DNA of 64,000 nucleotides, from assembly GCA_016903675.1 (NCBI GenBank), contig JADQBA010000007.1, positions 62,001-126,000 on the forward strand. Direction: 5' to 3'. This document shows positions 56,107-64,000 of the stretch, one piece after another. The position numbers were made by a program, and so were the translations under genes. The stretch comes from Stigonema ocellatum SAG 48.90 = DSM 106950 (GTDB lineage: Bacteria; Cyanobacteriota; Cyanobacteriia; Cyanobacteriales; Nostocaceae). The notes beneath the pieces are model-generated. The model had not been told where the DNA came from, ran no database searches, and saw only the letters and a list, made by a program, of their open reading frames with translations. The stretch's first letter is position 1; each line of letters begins with the position of its first letter.

Positions 56107-56670
56107 TTAGCCTAGGAATTTATTCCTAGGCGTGCTTTTTCGGGCGTCCAACGTTTGGATATGCTGTACGTTGACGTAAATAGGAGCAAATTCTATATCT
56201 TCAGAAGACAAGTAAGGATAATCTTCACGAATAACTTCTGGTGATTCACCTCGAAATAGCATTTCTCCAATATGGCGTACAGTCAGCCTAGAACCAGGGA
56301 AAACAGTCTCTCCACCCATAATATTTGGCTCTGATACTAACTGTTTTTTCCAGAGCGTAAAGCGTGTAATTAGTTCTGATAACTCCGTTTTGATCAAGTT
56401 GAGTTTTAATTCAAAGTAATTTCCTATCTCAAGGGTTGGTAAACTTTGTTCTAACGCTTCAACTAAACGTTTATATAGAAGCGCTCGATTCTCAACAGAG
56501 AATTCAAAATTTACATCTTTAAGAGCTTGTAGGTAAATCAATGCAGCAAAAGGGATGTGTGTTCTTGGAGATACAGGCGAGATAACTTTGAACTCTAGTT
56601 CTTTGTAAATTCGTTTTGTAGCTAATTGTACGAACGCGGCAGCTTCATTAGGGGTGAAAATAGTTTGCAT
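56107..56670 (-). CDS. DUF433 domain protein, antitoxin-like
   Basis: The 187-residue product has an N-terminal helical region (TPNEAAAFVQLATKRIYKEL, a possible DNA-binding part) and a C-terminal DUF433 module (about 114-166, EPNIMGGETVFPGSRLTVRH, then ILREDYPYLSSEDIEFA-like text). DUF433 genes typically pair with a downstream DUF5615 toxin; here only a remnant follows. The last residues (ARKSTPRNKFLG) are encoded by the dispersed repeat that separates the two, so the native C-terminus is changed. Confidence 0.8.
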   Translation of the reverse strand: MQTIFTPNEAAAFVQLATKRIYKELEFKVISPVSPRTHIPFAALIYLQALKDVNFEFSVENRALLYKRLVEALEQSLPTLEIGNYFELKLNLIKTELSELITRFTLWKKQLVSEPNIMGGETVFPGSRLTVRHIGEMLFRGESPEVIREDYPYLSSEDIEFAPIYVNVQHIQTLDARKSTPRNKFLG

Positions 56671-57194
56671 AAGTATAATTGTTGCCTCTCAATTCATGAA
56701 ATACAACATCAGCAGAATAAGATTACAAAAAATTGACAATTTCTCAAACTATTTGTAACGCGATTTTTTAGTCTGGAGCAGAAAATAAAAACTATTTCCT
56801 AATTAGGGACTATTTTAGCATTCAAAGGGTCACACCCGTAATTTTCATGCCCTGGTAAACGCGATAGTCCGAAGGGCAGTGCTAGACGCGCAATCGCTCC
56901 TCAGCGTTATCTAGCCTTGTTGCTCTGACAACGTGTTCCATAGTCTAACTTCAAATATAGCATCCCTGATCTGAGCTACACTCATACCATCTAACTCGCG
57001 CAGCCCACTAAATATTTATCATCCATGACTCGTTGGTTTAATACCGCAGGTCCAAGGCATCGCCACACCCCTATGTTTTGTTGCCAAAAAATGAGTAATA
57101 TTCAAGAAAAACATACAGCAGCGATGGATTTAGCTGAAGCGGCCTTTCTAGATTATAAAATGTACATCTTAAAAAGAATCTGGAGGTAGGAACG
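56671..57194. other. Intergenic region
   Basis: No gene seen. Sequence near 56850-56920 (GCGATAGTCCGAAGGGCAGT) belongs to a dispersed cyanobacterial repeat. At 57171-57194 AATCTGGAGGTAGGAACG supplies GGAGG 10 nt before the antitoxin ATG. Confidence 0.5.
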
Positions 57195-57503
57195 ATGCAA
57201 TATCAGGTATTTGTCTTGAGTCAATCCGGAAGCAACTTCGTTGCATCTGTTATTGGGATGCCAAACTTAACGGTTGAGGGTAGGACGGAAGAAGAAGCGA
57301 TTGCCAACGCAAAAGCAGCCCTGGAATCCCAATTAGCAACGGGTAAGTTTGTGACAATCGAGGTTTATCCAAACAACCAGCCAAATGGGACGGTATCCGA
57401 GATGAGGTATGCAGGGATATTCGCCAATGATCCAACCTTTGATGATTTTATGGAAAAACTAGCCGTAATTCGTTTTGAGGCTAATGCTGCGGAAGATGAG
57501 TAA
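57195..57503 (+). CDS. HicB-like antitoxin of a PIN toxin pair
   Basis: The 102-residue protein has the HicB-type partial RNase H-like fold (QVFVLSQSGSNFVASVIGMP, LTVEGRTEEEAIANAKAALE) and an acidic C-terminal tail likely to contact the toxin. It has GGAGG at good distance. Its TAA overlaps the toxin ATG by one base (TAATG), so translation is coupled. A second, disrupted copy is at 55278. Confidence 0.82.
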   Translation: MQYQVFVLSQSGSNFVASVIGMPNLTVEGRTEEEAIANAKAALESQLATGKFVTIEVYPNNQPNGTVSEMRYAGIFANDPTFDDFMEKLAVIRFEANAAEDE

Positions 57504-57946
57504 TGATCTACGTTTTAGATACCGATCATCTCAGTCTTTATGGACGGAATCACCCAACGGTCATAGCGCGTCTCTTGGCGGCGAGAGTGCAACTTACCAC
57601 AACTGCTATTAACGTTGAAGAACAGTTGCGGGGGCGTTTGGCACAGATTGCTGAAGCCAAGGATGGATCTGCATTATCCGGTGCTTATCAGCGACTTGTG
57701 GAAACCGTCATGATGCTGTCTGAATTCAATGTTCTTCAGTACGACACAAAGTCCCATGAGGTTTATCAAGCGCTCAAGCGCTCACGCATTCGTGTCGGCA
57801 CTCAAGACCTACGAATTGCCTCTATCACCCTAGCTCACGATGGTGTTCTCCTAACCAGAAATTTGCAAGACTTTGAGAAAGTCCCAGGACTCAGCATTCA
57901 AGATTGGTCAGTAAACGAAACATTGTCGAGCGATCGCCTACTTTAA
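57503..57946 (+). CDS. PIN-domain toxin, VapC-like
   Basis: The 147-residue product is a PIN ribonuclease: YVLDTDHLSLYG (Asp6, Asp8), VEEQLRG (Glu), GTQDLRIASI (Asp) and TRNLQDFEKVPGL (Asp). All four acidic positions of the active site are present. VapC-type toxins cleave tRNA or rRNA; the target here is unknown. It is co-transcribed with the antitoxin. A HIP1 octamer lies at the 3' end. Confidence 0.9.
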   Translation: MIYVLDTDHLSLYGRNHPTVIARLLAARVQLTTTAINVEEQLRGRLAQIAEAKDGSALSGAYQRLVETVMMLSEFNVLQYDTKSHEVYQALKRSRIRVGTQDLRIASITLAHDGVLLTRNLQDFEKVPGLSIQDWSVNETLSSDRLL

Positions 57947-57969
57947 CGTGTTGCTTGCTCAATGGGAGT

Positions 57970-58197
57970 CTATGCTACAAACCGCTGCTTTATTAAAGTT
58001 GGTTCTGGCAGTGGTTCGTTAGTTGTTTCATAAGCCATAATTAGAGATTCTAGGGCTTCAATACCATTTGCAACAGCTTCCTCATAAGTATCACCATGAG
58101 TCCGCCAAAGTTGTCCAGGAAAATCAGGAAATCCTACCAAGAAGCAGTTGTCCTCTTCTGACCATTGAATCAACATTTGATACTTAAACTTACTCAT
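57970..58197 (-). CDS. hicB: HicB antitoxin
   Basis: The 75-residue protein shows the compact HicB fold: YQMLIQWSEEDNCFLVGFPD, PGQLWRTHGDTYEEAVANGI and EALESLIMAYE. It neutralises HicA. The gene overlaps the hicA end by 8 bp, in the common hicA-hicB order, and converges on the PIN toxin gene. It is short and has no additional DNA-binding domain. Confidence 0.88.
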   Translation of the reverse strand: MSKFKYQMLIQWSEEDNCFLVGFPDFPGQLWRTHGDTYEEAVANGIEALESLIMAYETTNEPLPEPTLIKQRFVA

Positions 58198-58417
58198 CTT
58201 CTTGCTTCTGTTGCTGTTGCTTCTGTTCTACTTCTCTTATAGCTTGCTGTATATCCTTTTCTTGATAGGGTTTGGCGTCCGAAGCGTCCTTGCCAGAAAC
58301 CGTTAGTTTTCCGGTGTACAAAGGATGTATCCAGTTTGTGTGACTTCCTTTGCCAGGGAGTTCCATAAAACCAGCTTGAAGTAGCTTTTGTTTTAGCTCC
58401 CTAATTTTCTTTGGCAT
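58190..58417 (-). CDS. hicA: HicA mRNA interferase toxin
   Basis: The 75-residue product has the dsRBD-like HicA fold with the catalytic His in GKGSHTNWIHP, preceded by LLQAGFMELPG. HicA cleaves mRNA independently of ribosomes. The C-terminus is an unusual Gln/Lys-rich tail (EQKQQQQKQEDE) just before the hicB overlap. It is the first gene of the pair. Confidence 0.88.
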   Translation of the reverse strand: MPKKIRELKQKLLQAGFMELPGKGSHTNWIHPLYTGKLTVSGKDASDAKPYQEKDIQQAIREVEQKQQQQKQEDE

Positions 58418-59088
58418 GATTCAGACATGAACTATCAATCACAGCATATTAACACAAATCAGAAAGTCCCCCGCTTATCCCTCTGAAATAAGCCGCTCTA
58501 ATACTGACCTGCCCAAATCAGCCTTTCCCGCTCTTGTAACCGCTCTAACTGATTAATTCTTCGTAAATGTAGGTTGGGTTGAACGCAGTGAAACCCAACA
58601 CTGGCTTATATTTGATGTTGGGTTTCGTTCCTCAACCCAACCTACAAATATTACTAACTCCGCGCCTCCTAACTCCCTCATTCACTTTTGACTTTTAGCG
58701 AACCCGAACGCGAGTGCGTCTCCCCTTGGGAGAAGGGGCTGACAGGGACACAACTCCTTCCGCAACTTATCACGGGTGGCGAGGTAATCATTTGGCATAC
58801 CTACTTATATCAAAACATGAGCGGATTTGAGTTAAAACATGAGAAATTCGAGTTACCTTCGACTTATGTAACAATCCTATTTGAATTCCAAACTGACTAG
58901 TCCTGAGAAACCCGGTAACTTCTGCGAAACCGGGTTTCTTCACGTTCGCGAATCAAATAGGACTGCTATAGCAATACTATTTGAGCTGCAAACACCTCTA
59001 CCTTGTCCTCCTTGTCCCCACTCTCTTTTCCCCCTACACCCCCACACCCTTACACCCCTACACCCCTGTTTTCCTTACTCCCCACTCC
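58418..59088. repeat. Repeat-rich intergenic region
   Basis: No credible gene. GTAGGTTGGGTTGAACG...CAACCCAACCTAC (about 58570-58646) is a long palindrome. GAAACCCGG...CCGGGTTTC (about 58909-58938) is a further hairpin. CACACCCTTACACCCCTACA and CCCCACTCCC tandem repeats lie at about 59031-59095 and run into the next gene's stop codon. Short plus-strand open frames here are made of these repeats. Confidence 0.7.
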
Positions 59089-60480
59089 CTATTCCCCTTC
59101 CGATGAAATCCAAGTCCCGTGGAATCCATAAGGTACTCGCTGGGGAATGAGTACCCGCGCCACAGGTTCCGCAGTCACATCCTGAGCATTGACGACCACT
59201 AGCTCAGAAGTCTCCTCCGTAGTATCATAAACAAAGGTAATGAGCCAACCTTCATCCTCACCACTATTTTGAGAACCACGAGGAACAAACACAGCTTCAC
59301 CGCCATAGCGTCCCTGTCCAAATTCATGAGTTTCTGACTTACCACTCTGATGGTCGTACTTAATTATACCATCAAACAACGGCAACTCACTCTTGGTCAT
59401 CCTACCGGTGTAGCCATATCGTGTTTTTCGCCCCAAAAAGTTTTCATTGACACGGGGGAATTCTGAAGCTACATCGTCCAGCATCTGCTCGCGTACAGTC
59501 CCTGTACTTAAATTAAACCGCCATTGATACAGGCGAGGGATATTGCCTTCTGGATCTGCTTGTGAATCTTGAGCCGTCAACACTGTGGTGGAATTCATCC
59601 GACAACCAATCAGCACCACCTCGTCCCCGTCCTCGTAAGCGTTGAGAGTATGGAAAACGTAGCAAGCAGGACTCTCAAACCAGCGGATACTGCTATTATC
59701 GCCGAAACGGGGAACAATGCCAAAGCGACTGGGGCGATCGCGCTCAAACACCATCAGAGGTTCTCCCCGCTCCATCCGTTCCTTGCTGAAAGTCAGAGGC
59801 AGATCCATAAAAATAGTATACTCTTCAGTGATGGCAAAATCATGCATCATCACCCCCATCGGTAGGTCAATTGGTACAGTCCGCAATAGTTCACCCGTTG
59901 CTGACACCACACTGTATTGTAAGTACGGTGGCGCAAAGGAGTAGCCAAAAAACATCATCTCACCCGTAACTGGGTCTACTTTAGGATGGGCAGTGAAAGC
60001 TGAAGCCAGTTTACCATTGTAGGTGTACTCGCCAATTGTCTCTAAATCAGGAACCTTAATGGCGTGAGGCGCACCTCCTTCCCACAACGCCAATAGTTGA
60101 CCAGCGTGCCATACTAGGGCAGTATTGGCAGTATTTTTGCCTATACCGTAGGGATTGTCAGCTTGTGGTGGTTCTAAAAACCCAGTCCAGATAGCCTTAC
60201 CCGCTTGATTCTCTATTTCCCATCCCCTTGTCCGCACGTAACGGTTGCAATAGGTAGCATGAGAATTACTAATTCGTACCCCATGCAACATTCCATCACC
60301 ATCGAACCAATGGTACTGACCCAAGGGTGTCCACTGAGGGTTAGGACCATTTCGCACAAACATTCCTGATAACTCGGGGGGTAGTTCACCTATGACTTCC
60401 AGAACATCTGTGGTGATTTCTTTATGTACTGGTGCAAAGTTACCCTCTAGAAAGGGATTAACTGCTACTGTTTGTTCCAT
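59089..60480 (-). CDS. Carotenoid cleavage oxygenase (RPE65 family)
   Basis: This non-heme iron enzyme cleaves carotenoids or apocarotenoids. The 463-residue protein has the four ligand histidines of the seven-bladed propeller: H165 (TAHPKVDP), H213 (MMHDFAITE), H277 (VFHTLNAYE) and H454 (YGFHGTWI), plus the FVRNGPNP and WFDGDGMLHG signatures. The last residues SSEGE and the stop codon come from a GGGGAATAGGGAG repeat, replacing the native end, but all ligands are retained. Product (retinal-type or other) cannot be told. Confidence 0.92.
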   Translation of the reverse strand: MEQTVAVNPFLEGNFAPVHKEITTDVLEVIGELPPELSGMFVRNGPNPQWTPLGQYHWFDGDGMLHGVRISNSHATYCNRYVRTRGWEIENQAGKAIWTGFLEPPQADNPYGIGKNTANTALVWHAGQLLALWEGGAPHAIKVPDLETIGEYTYNGKLASAFTAHPKVDPVTGEMMFFGYSFAPPYLQYSVVSATGELLRTVPIDLPMGVMMHDFAITEEYTIFMDLPLTFSKERMERGEPLMVFERDRPSRFGIVPRFGDNSSIRWFESPACYVFHTLNAYEDGDEVVLIGCRMNSTTVLTAQDSQADPEGNIPRLYQWRFNLSTGTVREQMLDDVASEFPRVNENFLGRKTRYGYTGRMTKSELPLFDGIIKYDHQSGKSETHEFGQGRYGGEAVFVPRGSQNSGEDEGWLITFVYDTTEETSELVVVNAQDVTAEPVARVLIPQRVPYGFHGTWISSEGE

Positions 60481-60566
60481 TGTCTCTGTTTTTATTATAA
60501 ATTATGAATTATGAATTATAAAACTTATTTTTTCATAATTCATCATTCATCATTCATCATTCCCAT

Positions 60567-61697
60567 ATGATTCCCCTTATTTCTACTATTCCGTTGCGTC
60601 AAATGGCTTCTGGCGATCGCCTCTCGCTTCAAGTTTACAAATTCATCGGCGCTCATCCTGGCAAAAAAGTTTACATCCAATCAAATTTACACGGTGCTGA
60701 AATTGTTGGTAATGCAGTCATTCACCAACTCATTGAGTTTTTGCTAACAGTAAATGACACAGATTTAGCTGGAGAAGTTTGGCTGGTTCCTGTTTGTAAC
60801 CCAATGGGTACTAACCAGCGTTCTCACGTTTTTTCCTCTGGGAGATACTGTGTCTATGAAGCTAAAGACTGGAACCGCATCTTTTGGGACTACGAAAAAG
60901 AAGCTGATGATTTATTAGCTTTTGCTAAATCTCAATTAAACTTTGAATTAGAGGCGGTGAGAAAAAATTATCTCCACAGAATTCAGGAAAAATTTGCTAA
61001 ACTTTTAGAAAAGATTAATTCTCCCAGTGGCGTACCCTATACTGAACGGTTTCGCTACCAACTGCAATCTCTCAGTTTAGATGCTGACTACTTGATTGAC
61101 TTACACAGTTCCACAAATCAAGCCTTAAACTATACATTCTACTTTCCAAATCGAGAAGATAGCGCCAAATACTTTCTTCTCGACTTAGGAATCTTACTGG
61201 ATGTTTATGATGGTGATGCTTTTGATGAAGCGTTTATCAAACCTTGGTTAGCACTGGAAGGTTGTTTTAAACAGCTTGGGAGAGAAATCAGGTTTGATAT
61301 AGAAGCTTGGACACTAGAACTTGGCACGGGAATGCAGATGAATCCAGATTCAGTTGCCAAAGGTGTTCGGGGGGTGAAAAATTATTTAGCACACAAAGGT
61401 GTTTTAAATCTGTCTGGATTGAGTTCGGAAATTACTATATCACAAGAAATGACTTTTGGCAACAGAAGTCAGATAACAAAATATTATGCTCCATGTGGTG
61501 GAATGATTCAGTCAAGAGTTGAATTGGGTAGATCAGTCAAAGGGGGAGAACGGCTTTATCAAATTCTGAGCTTTAATAAAGAAGGGAAGCTACCGAGTGT
61601 GATTGATGTTGTGGCAAAACAAAATGGATTGGTTTACGATGTATCAACCAATGAGGCGGCGAATGAAGGCGAGTTTGTCATAGGAATTTTGTCCTAG
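60567..61697 (+). CDS. Succinylglutamate desuccinylase/aspartoacylase family metalloprotein
   Basis: The 376-residue protein belongs to the zinc carboxypeptidase-like AstE/AspA group: QSNLHGAEIVGNAV supplies the His and Glu zinc ligands, VCNPMGTNQR and LIDLHSSTNQ the third His. The C-terminal LEAWTLELGTGM probably carries the catalytic Glu. It should hydrolyse an amide or peptide-like substrate; the exact one is unknown. It is divergent from the carotenoid oxygenase, with an AATTATGAATTATG repeat in the gap. Confidence 0.85.
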   Translation: MIPLISTIPLRQMASGDRLSLQVYKFIGAHPGKKVYIQSNLHGAEIVGNAVIHQLIEFLLTVNDTDLAGEVWLVPVCNPMGTNQRSHVFSSGRYCVYEAKDWNRIFWDYEKEADDLLAFAKSQLNFELEAVRKNYLHRIQEKFAKLLEKINSPSGVPYTERFRYQLQSLSLDADYLIDLHSSTNQALNYTFYFPNREDSAKYFLLDLGILLDVYDGDAFDEAFIKPWLALEGCFKQLGREIRFDIEAWTLELGTGMQMNPDSVAKGVRGVKNYLAHKGVLNLSGLSSEITISQEMTFGNRSQITKYYAPCGGMIQSRVELGRSVKGGERLYQILSFNKEGKLPSVIDVVAKQNGLVYDVSTNEAANEGEFVIGILS

Positions 61698-61744
61698 ACG
61701 CAGTTTATCATGTAACGAACTCATATTAAATGTAAAATAGGATC

Positions 61745-62740
61745 ATGGAGCCACTATTAACTGGTATTCAAAATGACATCTTCTCTCTTTCAGGAGAAGT
61801 AACGATTCCACAGGCTCCTCCTGGATTTAAGTCGGGTTTTGTTGGCATTATTGGTCGTCCTAATGTCGGTAAATCTACGTTGATGAATCAATTAGTAGGA
61901 CAGAAAATTGCCATTACATCCCCGATAGCACAAACTACGCGCAATCGATTGCGAGGCATTTTAACGACACCAGAAGCGCAGCTAATTTTTGTGGATACCC
62001 CAGGAATTCATAAACCCCATCATCAATTGGGGGAAGTGCTGGTGCAAAATGCCAAAATAGCTATTGAATCTGTGGATGTGGTGTTGTTTGTGGTGGATGG
62101 AACAACCTCTTGTGGCACAGGCGATCGCTATATTGCGGATTTATTATGTAGAGATGTTGCAGACAAGGTCAACACAAGCCAAATACCAGTCATTTTGGGT
62201 GTGAACAAAATAGACCAACTCCCACAAGAAACCCAGCTTGCAGATGACAGCTATACACAACTAGCTCAGTCGCAGCAATGGCAAACAGTGAAATTTTCTG
62301 CCAAGACTGGTGCAGGATTGCAGCAATTGCAAGATTTATTGATTCAACAGCTAGAAACAGGACCATTATACTACCCACCGGACTTAGTCACTGACCAGCC
62401 AGAACGCTTTATTATGGGCGAATTGATTCGAGAACAGATTTTGCTGTTAACTCGTGAAGAAGTTCCCCATTCGGTAGCAATCTCCATGGACTTGGTGGAA
62501 GAAACATCCACCATTACTCGTGTACTCGCCACTATTAATGTAGAACGCGATTCCCAAAAAGGGATTCTCATTGGCAAAGGCGGAACAATGCTAAAAGCAA
62601 TTGGTAGTGCAGCACGCGAACAAATCCAAAAATTAATTGACGGAAAAGTCTATCTAGAACTGTTTGTCAAAGTGCAACCAAAGTGGCGACAGTCTCGCAC
62701 GCGTTTGGCAGAGTTCGGATATCGCGTAGAAGAAAGTTAA
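61745..62740 (+). CDS. era: GTPase Era
   Basis: Era binds the 3' end of 16S rRNA and is needed for 30S assembly. The 331-residue protein has G1 GRPNVGKS (37-44), the switch T in AQTTRNRL, G3 DTPGIHKPHHQLG, G4 NKID and a C-terminal KH domain (ILIGKGGTMLKAIG, then LFVKVQPKWR). An N-terminal extension of about 30 residues is present. The response regulator starts 2 nt after its stop, implying co-transcription. Confidence 0.95.
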   Translation: MEPLLTGIQNDIFSLSGEVTIPQAPPGFKSGFVGIIGRPNVGKSTLMNQLVGQKIAITSPIAQTTRNRLRGILTTPEAQLIFVDTPGIHKPHHQLGEVLVQNAKIAIESVDVVLFVVDGTTSCGTGDRYIADLLCRDVADKVNTSQIPVILGVNKIDQLPQETQLADDSYTQLAQSQQWQTVKFSAKTGAGLQQLQDLLIQQLETGPLYYPPDLVTDQPERFIMGELIREQILLLTREEVPHSVAISMDLVEETSTITRVLATINVERDSQKGILIGKGGTMLKAIGSAAREQIQKLIDGKVYLELFVKVQPKWRQSRTRLAEFGYRVEES

Positions 62741-62742
62741 AC

Positions 62743-63420
62743 ATGTCTCAAAATACAGTCTTTCCCTTAAATCTGCCTTCATCTGCTTCTCCGTTACGGG
62801 TCTTAATTGTAGAAGATGACCCGATGATGCAACTGGGACTAGAACAGTCATTGATGGCTTACCCACAGTTAGAAATTGTGGGACAAGCAGAGGATGGCTA
62901 TTTAGGGGTACAAGCAGCACTGAAACTGAAACCTGATCTGGTAGTGATGGATATTGGGTTACCCCGGCTGGATGGGATTGCGGCGACACAGCAAATTAAA
63001 GCAGCGCTAAGAGAAACCCATGTGGTGATGTTGACATCCCATAAAACGGATACGGAAATTATTGCTGCACTGTCTAGCGGTGCGGATGCGTATTGTATCA
63101 AAGGGGCGAGTATAGAGCGACTATTGAACGCCATCTCTGCTGCTGTTGAAGGTGCAACCTACCTTGATCCCCAAATTGCTAGACGAGTCATTGAAAATCT
63201 CAAACCACCATCTCCCTCCGGAAACGCAGCAAATCTTTCCCAACGTGAGTTAGAAGTGTTGAAACTTATGGTAGATGGTCATAGTAACCCAGAAATTGCG
63301 GAGAAACTTTATCTTAGCCCGAATACCATAAAAACTCACGTCCGGGGGATTATGAATAAATTATCCGTTGACGATCGCGTGCAAGCAGCGGTTGTAGCAC
63401 TACGTTCTGGCTTAGTTTAG
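62743..63420 (+). CDS. NarL/FixJ-type response regulator
   Basis: I chose the ATG at 62743 (MSQNTVFPLNLPS), just after the era stop; a longer frame overlaps era. The 225-residue protein has a receiver domain (LIVEDDPMM, phosphoacceptor Asp in LVVMDIGLPRLDG, T in MLTSHK, K in CIKGAS) and a LuxR-type helix-turn-helix (LSQRELEVLKLMVDGHSNPE, KTHVRGIMNKL). No sensor kinase is adjacent. It is likely a transcription factor activated by phosphorylation. Confidence 0.93.
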   Translation: MSQNTVFPLNLPSSASPLRVLIVEDDPMMQLGLEQSLMAYPQLEIVGQAEDGYLGVQAALKLKPDLVVMDIGLPRLDGIAATQQIKAALRETHVVMLTSHKTDTEIIAALSSGADAYCIKGASIERLLNAISAAVEGATYLDPQIARRVIENLKPPSPSGNAANLSQRELEVLKLMVDGHSNPEIAEKLYLSPNTIKTHVRGIMNKLSVDDRVQAAVVALRSGLV

Positions 63421-63433
63421 CAAGGTGAGGGCA

Positions 63434-63928
63434 ATGATTAAATCTTGGATGGTTATTGGGGGTGTAACTTTCTTAGTTGCATTAGGTGCTAACTTTATTA
63501 CTCCAGGCGATCGCAAATGGTTCAAGCGCTTACAAAGACCTAGATGGCTGACTTTTGAGGCAGCAATTCCTGTTATCTGGAGTGTAATCTTTATTTGTGG
63601 CGCTTGGTCAGCTTATATTGTCTGGGAAAAGAACTCAGGAACCAGTAAACCCTGGTTCCTCATGGGGTTTTACCTGCTGTTGGAAATTGTTACCATTGCC
63701 TATACCCCTGTAATGTTCCGGCTTCGCAGTCTCAAGATAGGTACCATTATCGGTGGCACTGGTTTCGTTATCGGCATTATATTAACCCTCACAGTTCTCA
63801 CTGTTTCTGGTTGGGCAGCACTGTTGCTTGTACCTTATTTGCTTTGGAGTCCAATTGGTACTTATACTACTTGGGAGATGGTGCGGCTTAATCCTGAAGG
63901 AAACACGGGAGTGGGGCATGGGGAGTAG
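63434..63928 (+). CDS. TspO/MBR family membrane protein
   Basis: The 164-residue protein (ATG at 63434 with GGTGAGG upstream) has five hydrophobic helices and TspO landmarks: WFKRLQRPRW, VIWSVIFICGAWSAYIVW and YLLWSPIGTYTTWEMVRLNP. TspO proteins bind porphyrins and act in tetrapyrrole or stress responses. It begins 13 nt after the response regulator on the same strand. The last residues NTGVGHGE and the stop are encoded by a GGGAGTGGGGCATGGGGAG repeat, so the C-terminal tail is not native. Confidence 0.88.
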   Translation: MIKSWMVIGGVTFLVALGANFITPGDRKWFKRLQRPRWLTFEAAIPVIWSVIFICGAWSAYIVWEKNSGTSKPWFLMGFYLLLEIVTIAYTPVMFRLRSLKIGTIIGGTGFVIGIILTLTVLTVSGWAALLLVPYLLWSPIGTYTTWEMVRLNPEGNTGVGHGE

Positions 63929-64000
63929 GGAGTGGGGAGTGGGGAAGAGGGGGAAGAGGGCTATATTTAACTTTATATATTGTTTGTCCGAAAATATACC
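63929..64000. repeat. Tandem GGGGAGT repeat at window edge
   Basis: GGGAGTGGGGAGTGGGGAAG units run about 63925-63960, followed by AT-rich DNA to the edge. No gene. Confidence 0.7.

Noticed and set aside
58688..59150. Two plus-strand open frames before the carotenoid oxygenase gene
   Set aside because: Made of CACCCCTACA and CCCCACTCCC repeats and a GAAACCCGG hairpin.
62654..62989. Minus-strand open frame over era and response regulator
   Set aside because: Shadow of two well-supported genes on the other strand.

Overview
The window comes from a filamentous, probably heterocyst-forming cyanobacterium. Evidence is the very frequent HIP1 octamer GCGATCGC, cyanobacterial families (DUF1824, DUF2887, Uma2, a PEP-CTERM protein, a kinase fused to a periplasmic binding domain), many short dispersed repeats in and between genes, and a complete type I-D CRISPR-Cas locus. 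I cannot name the species. I saw no rRNA or tRNA gene and no intact transposase.

1-26.8 kb is the CRISPR region. A DUF2887 (Rpn-like nuclease) gene runs off the left edge. Array 1 (653-8928) has 113 repeats and 112 spacers; array 2 (20554-25293) has 65 repeats and 64 spacers, both counted by hand. Both have their leader on the right, are transcribed on the minus strand and give crRNAs with the tag ATTGAAAC. Between them a minus-strand operon reads cas3, cas10d (with an internal cas11d start), csc2, csc1, cas6, cas4, cas1, cas2 and then runs into leader 1. A divergent WYL-domain gene is the likely regulator. Leader 2 is a copy of leader 1 that still carries the last 20 codons of cas2, so the second leader arose by duplication of the cas2-leader end. 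Four pairs of spacers sample the same coding sites of diverging elements. A DUF2887 pseudogene closes the region.

26.8-35 kb holds dispersed repeats, a 128-bp MITE with its empty site elsewhere in the window, and a two-gene defence remnant. The remnant is a large Eco57I-like adenine methyltransferase and a DISARM DrmD-like SNF2 helicase that has lost its first motor domain. Both genes contain dispersed repeats inserted in frame. A broken PIN gene follows.

35-50.3 kb is mostly ordinary chromosome: alpha/beta hydrolase, coiled-coil protein, cytochrome P450, Uma2 nuclease, ABC exporter, DUF1824, ABC-F ATPase, a second MITE with 10-bp target duplication, WD40 protein, ferric-reductase-like membrane protein, PEP-CTERM protein, and a Ser/Thr kinase with a C-terminal periplasmic ligand-binding domain.

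50.3-58.4 kb is a scrambled accessory stretch: a pentapeptide-repeat gene whose 3' end is duplicated 2 kb away, a putative DNA-binding gene with a duplicated operator-like 5' region, Uma2 and dynamin-like fragments, a DUF433/DUF5615 remnant, a HicB-like/PIN toxin-antitoxin pair plus a second disrupted copy of its antitoxin, and hicAB.

58.4-64 kb is conserved chromosome: carotenoid oxygenase, an aspartoacylase-like metalloprotein, era, a NarL-type response regulator and TspO.

A theme throughout is that short tandem and palindromic repeats invade genes, adding in-frame linkers (methyltransferase, helicase, WD40 protein) or supplying new C-termini and stop codons (Cas6, carotenoid oxygenase, TspO, DUF433).
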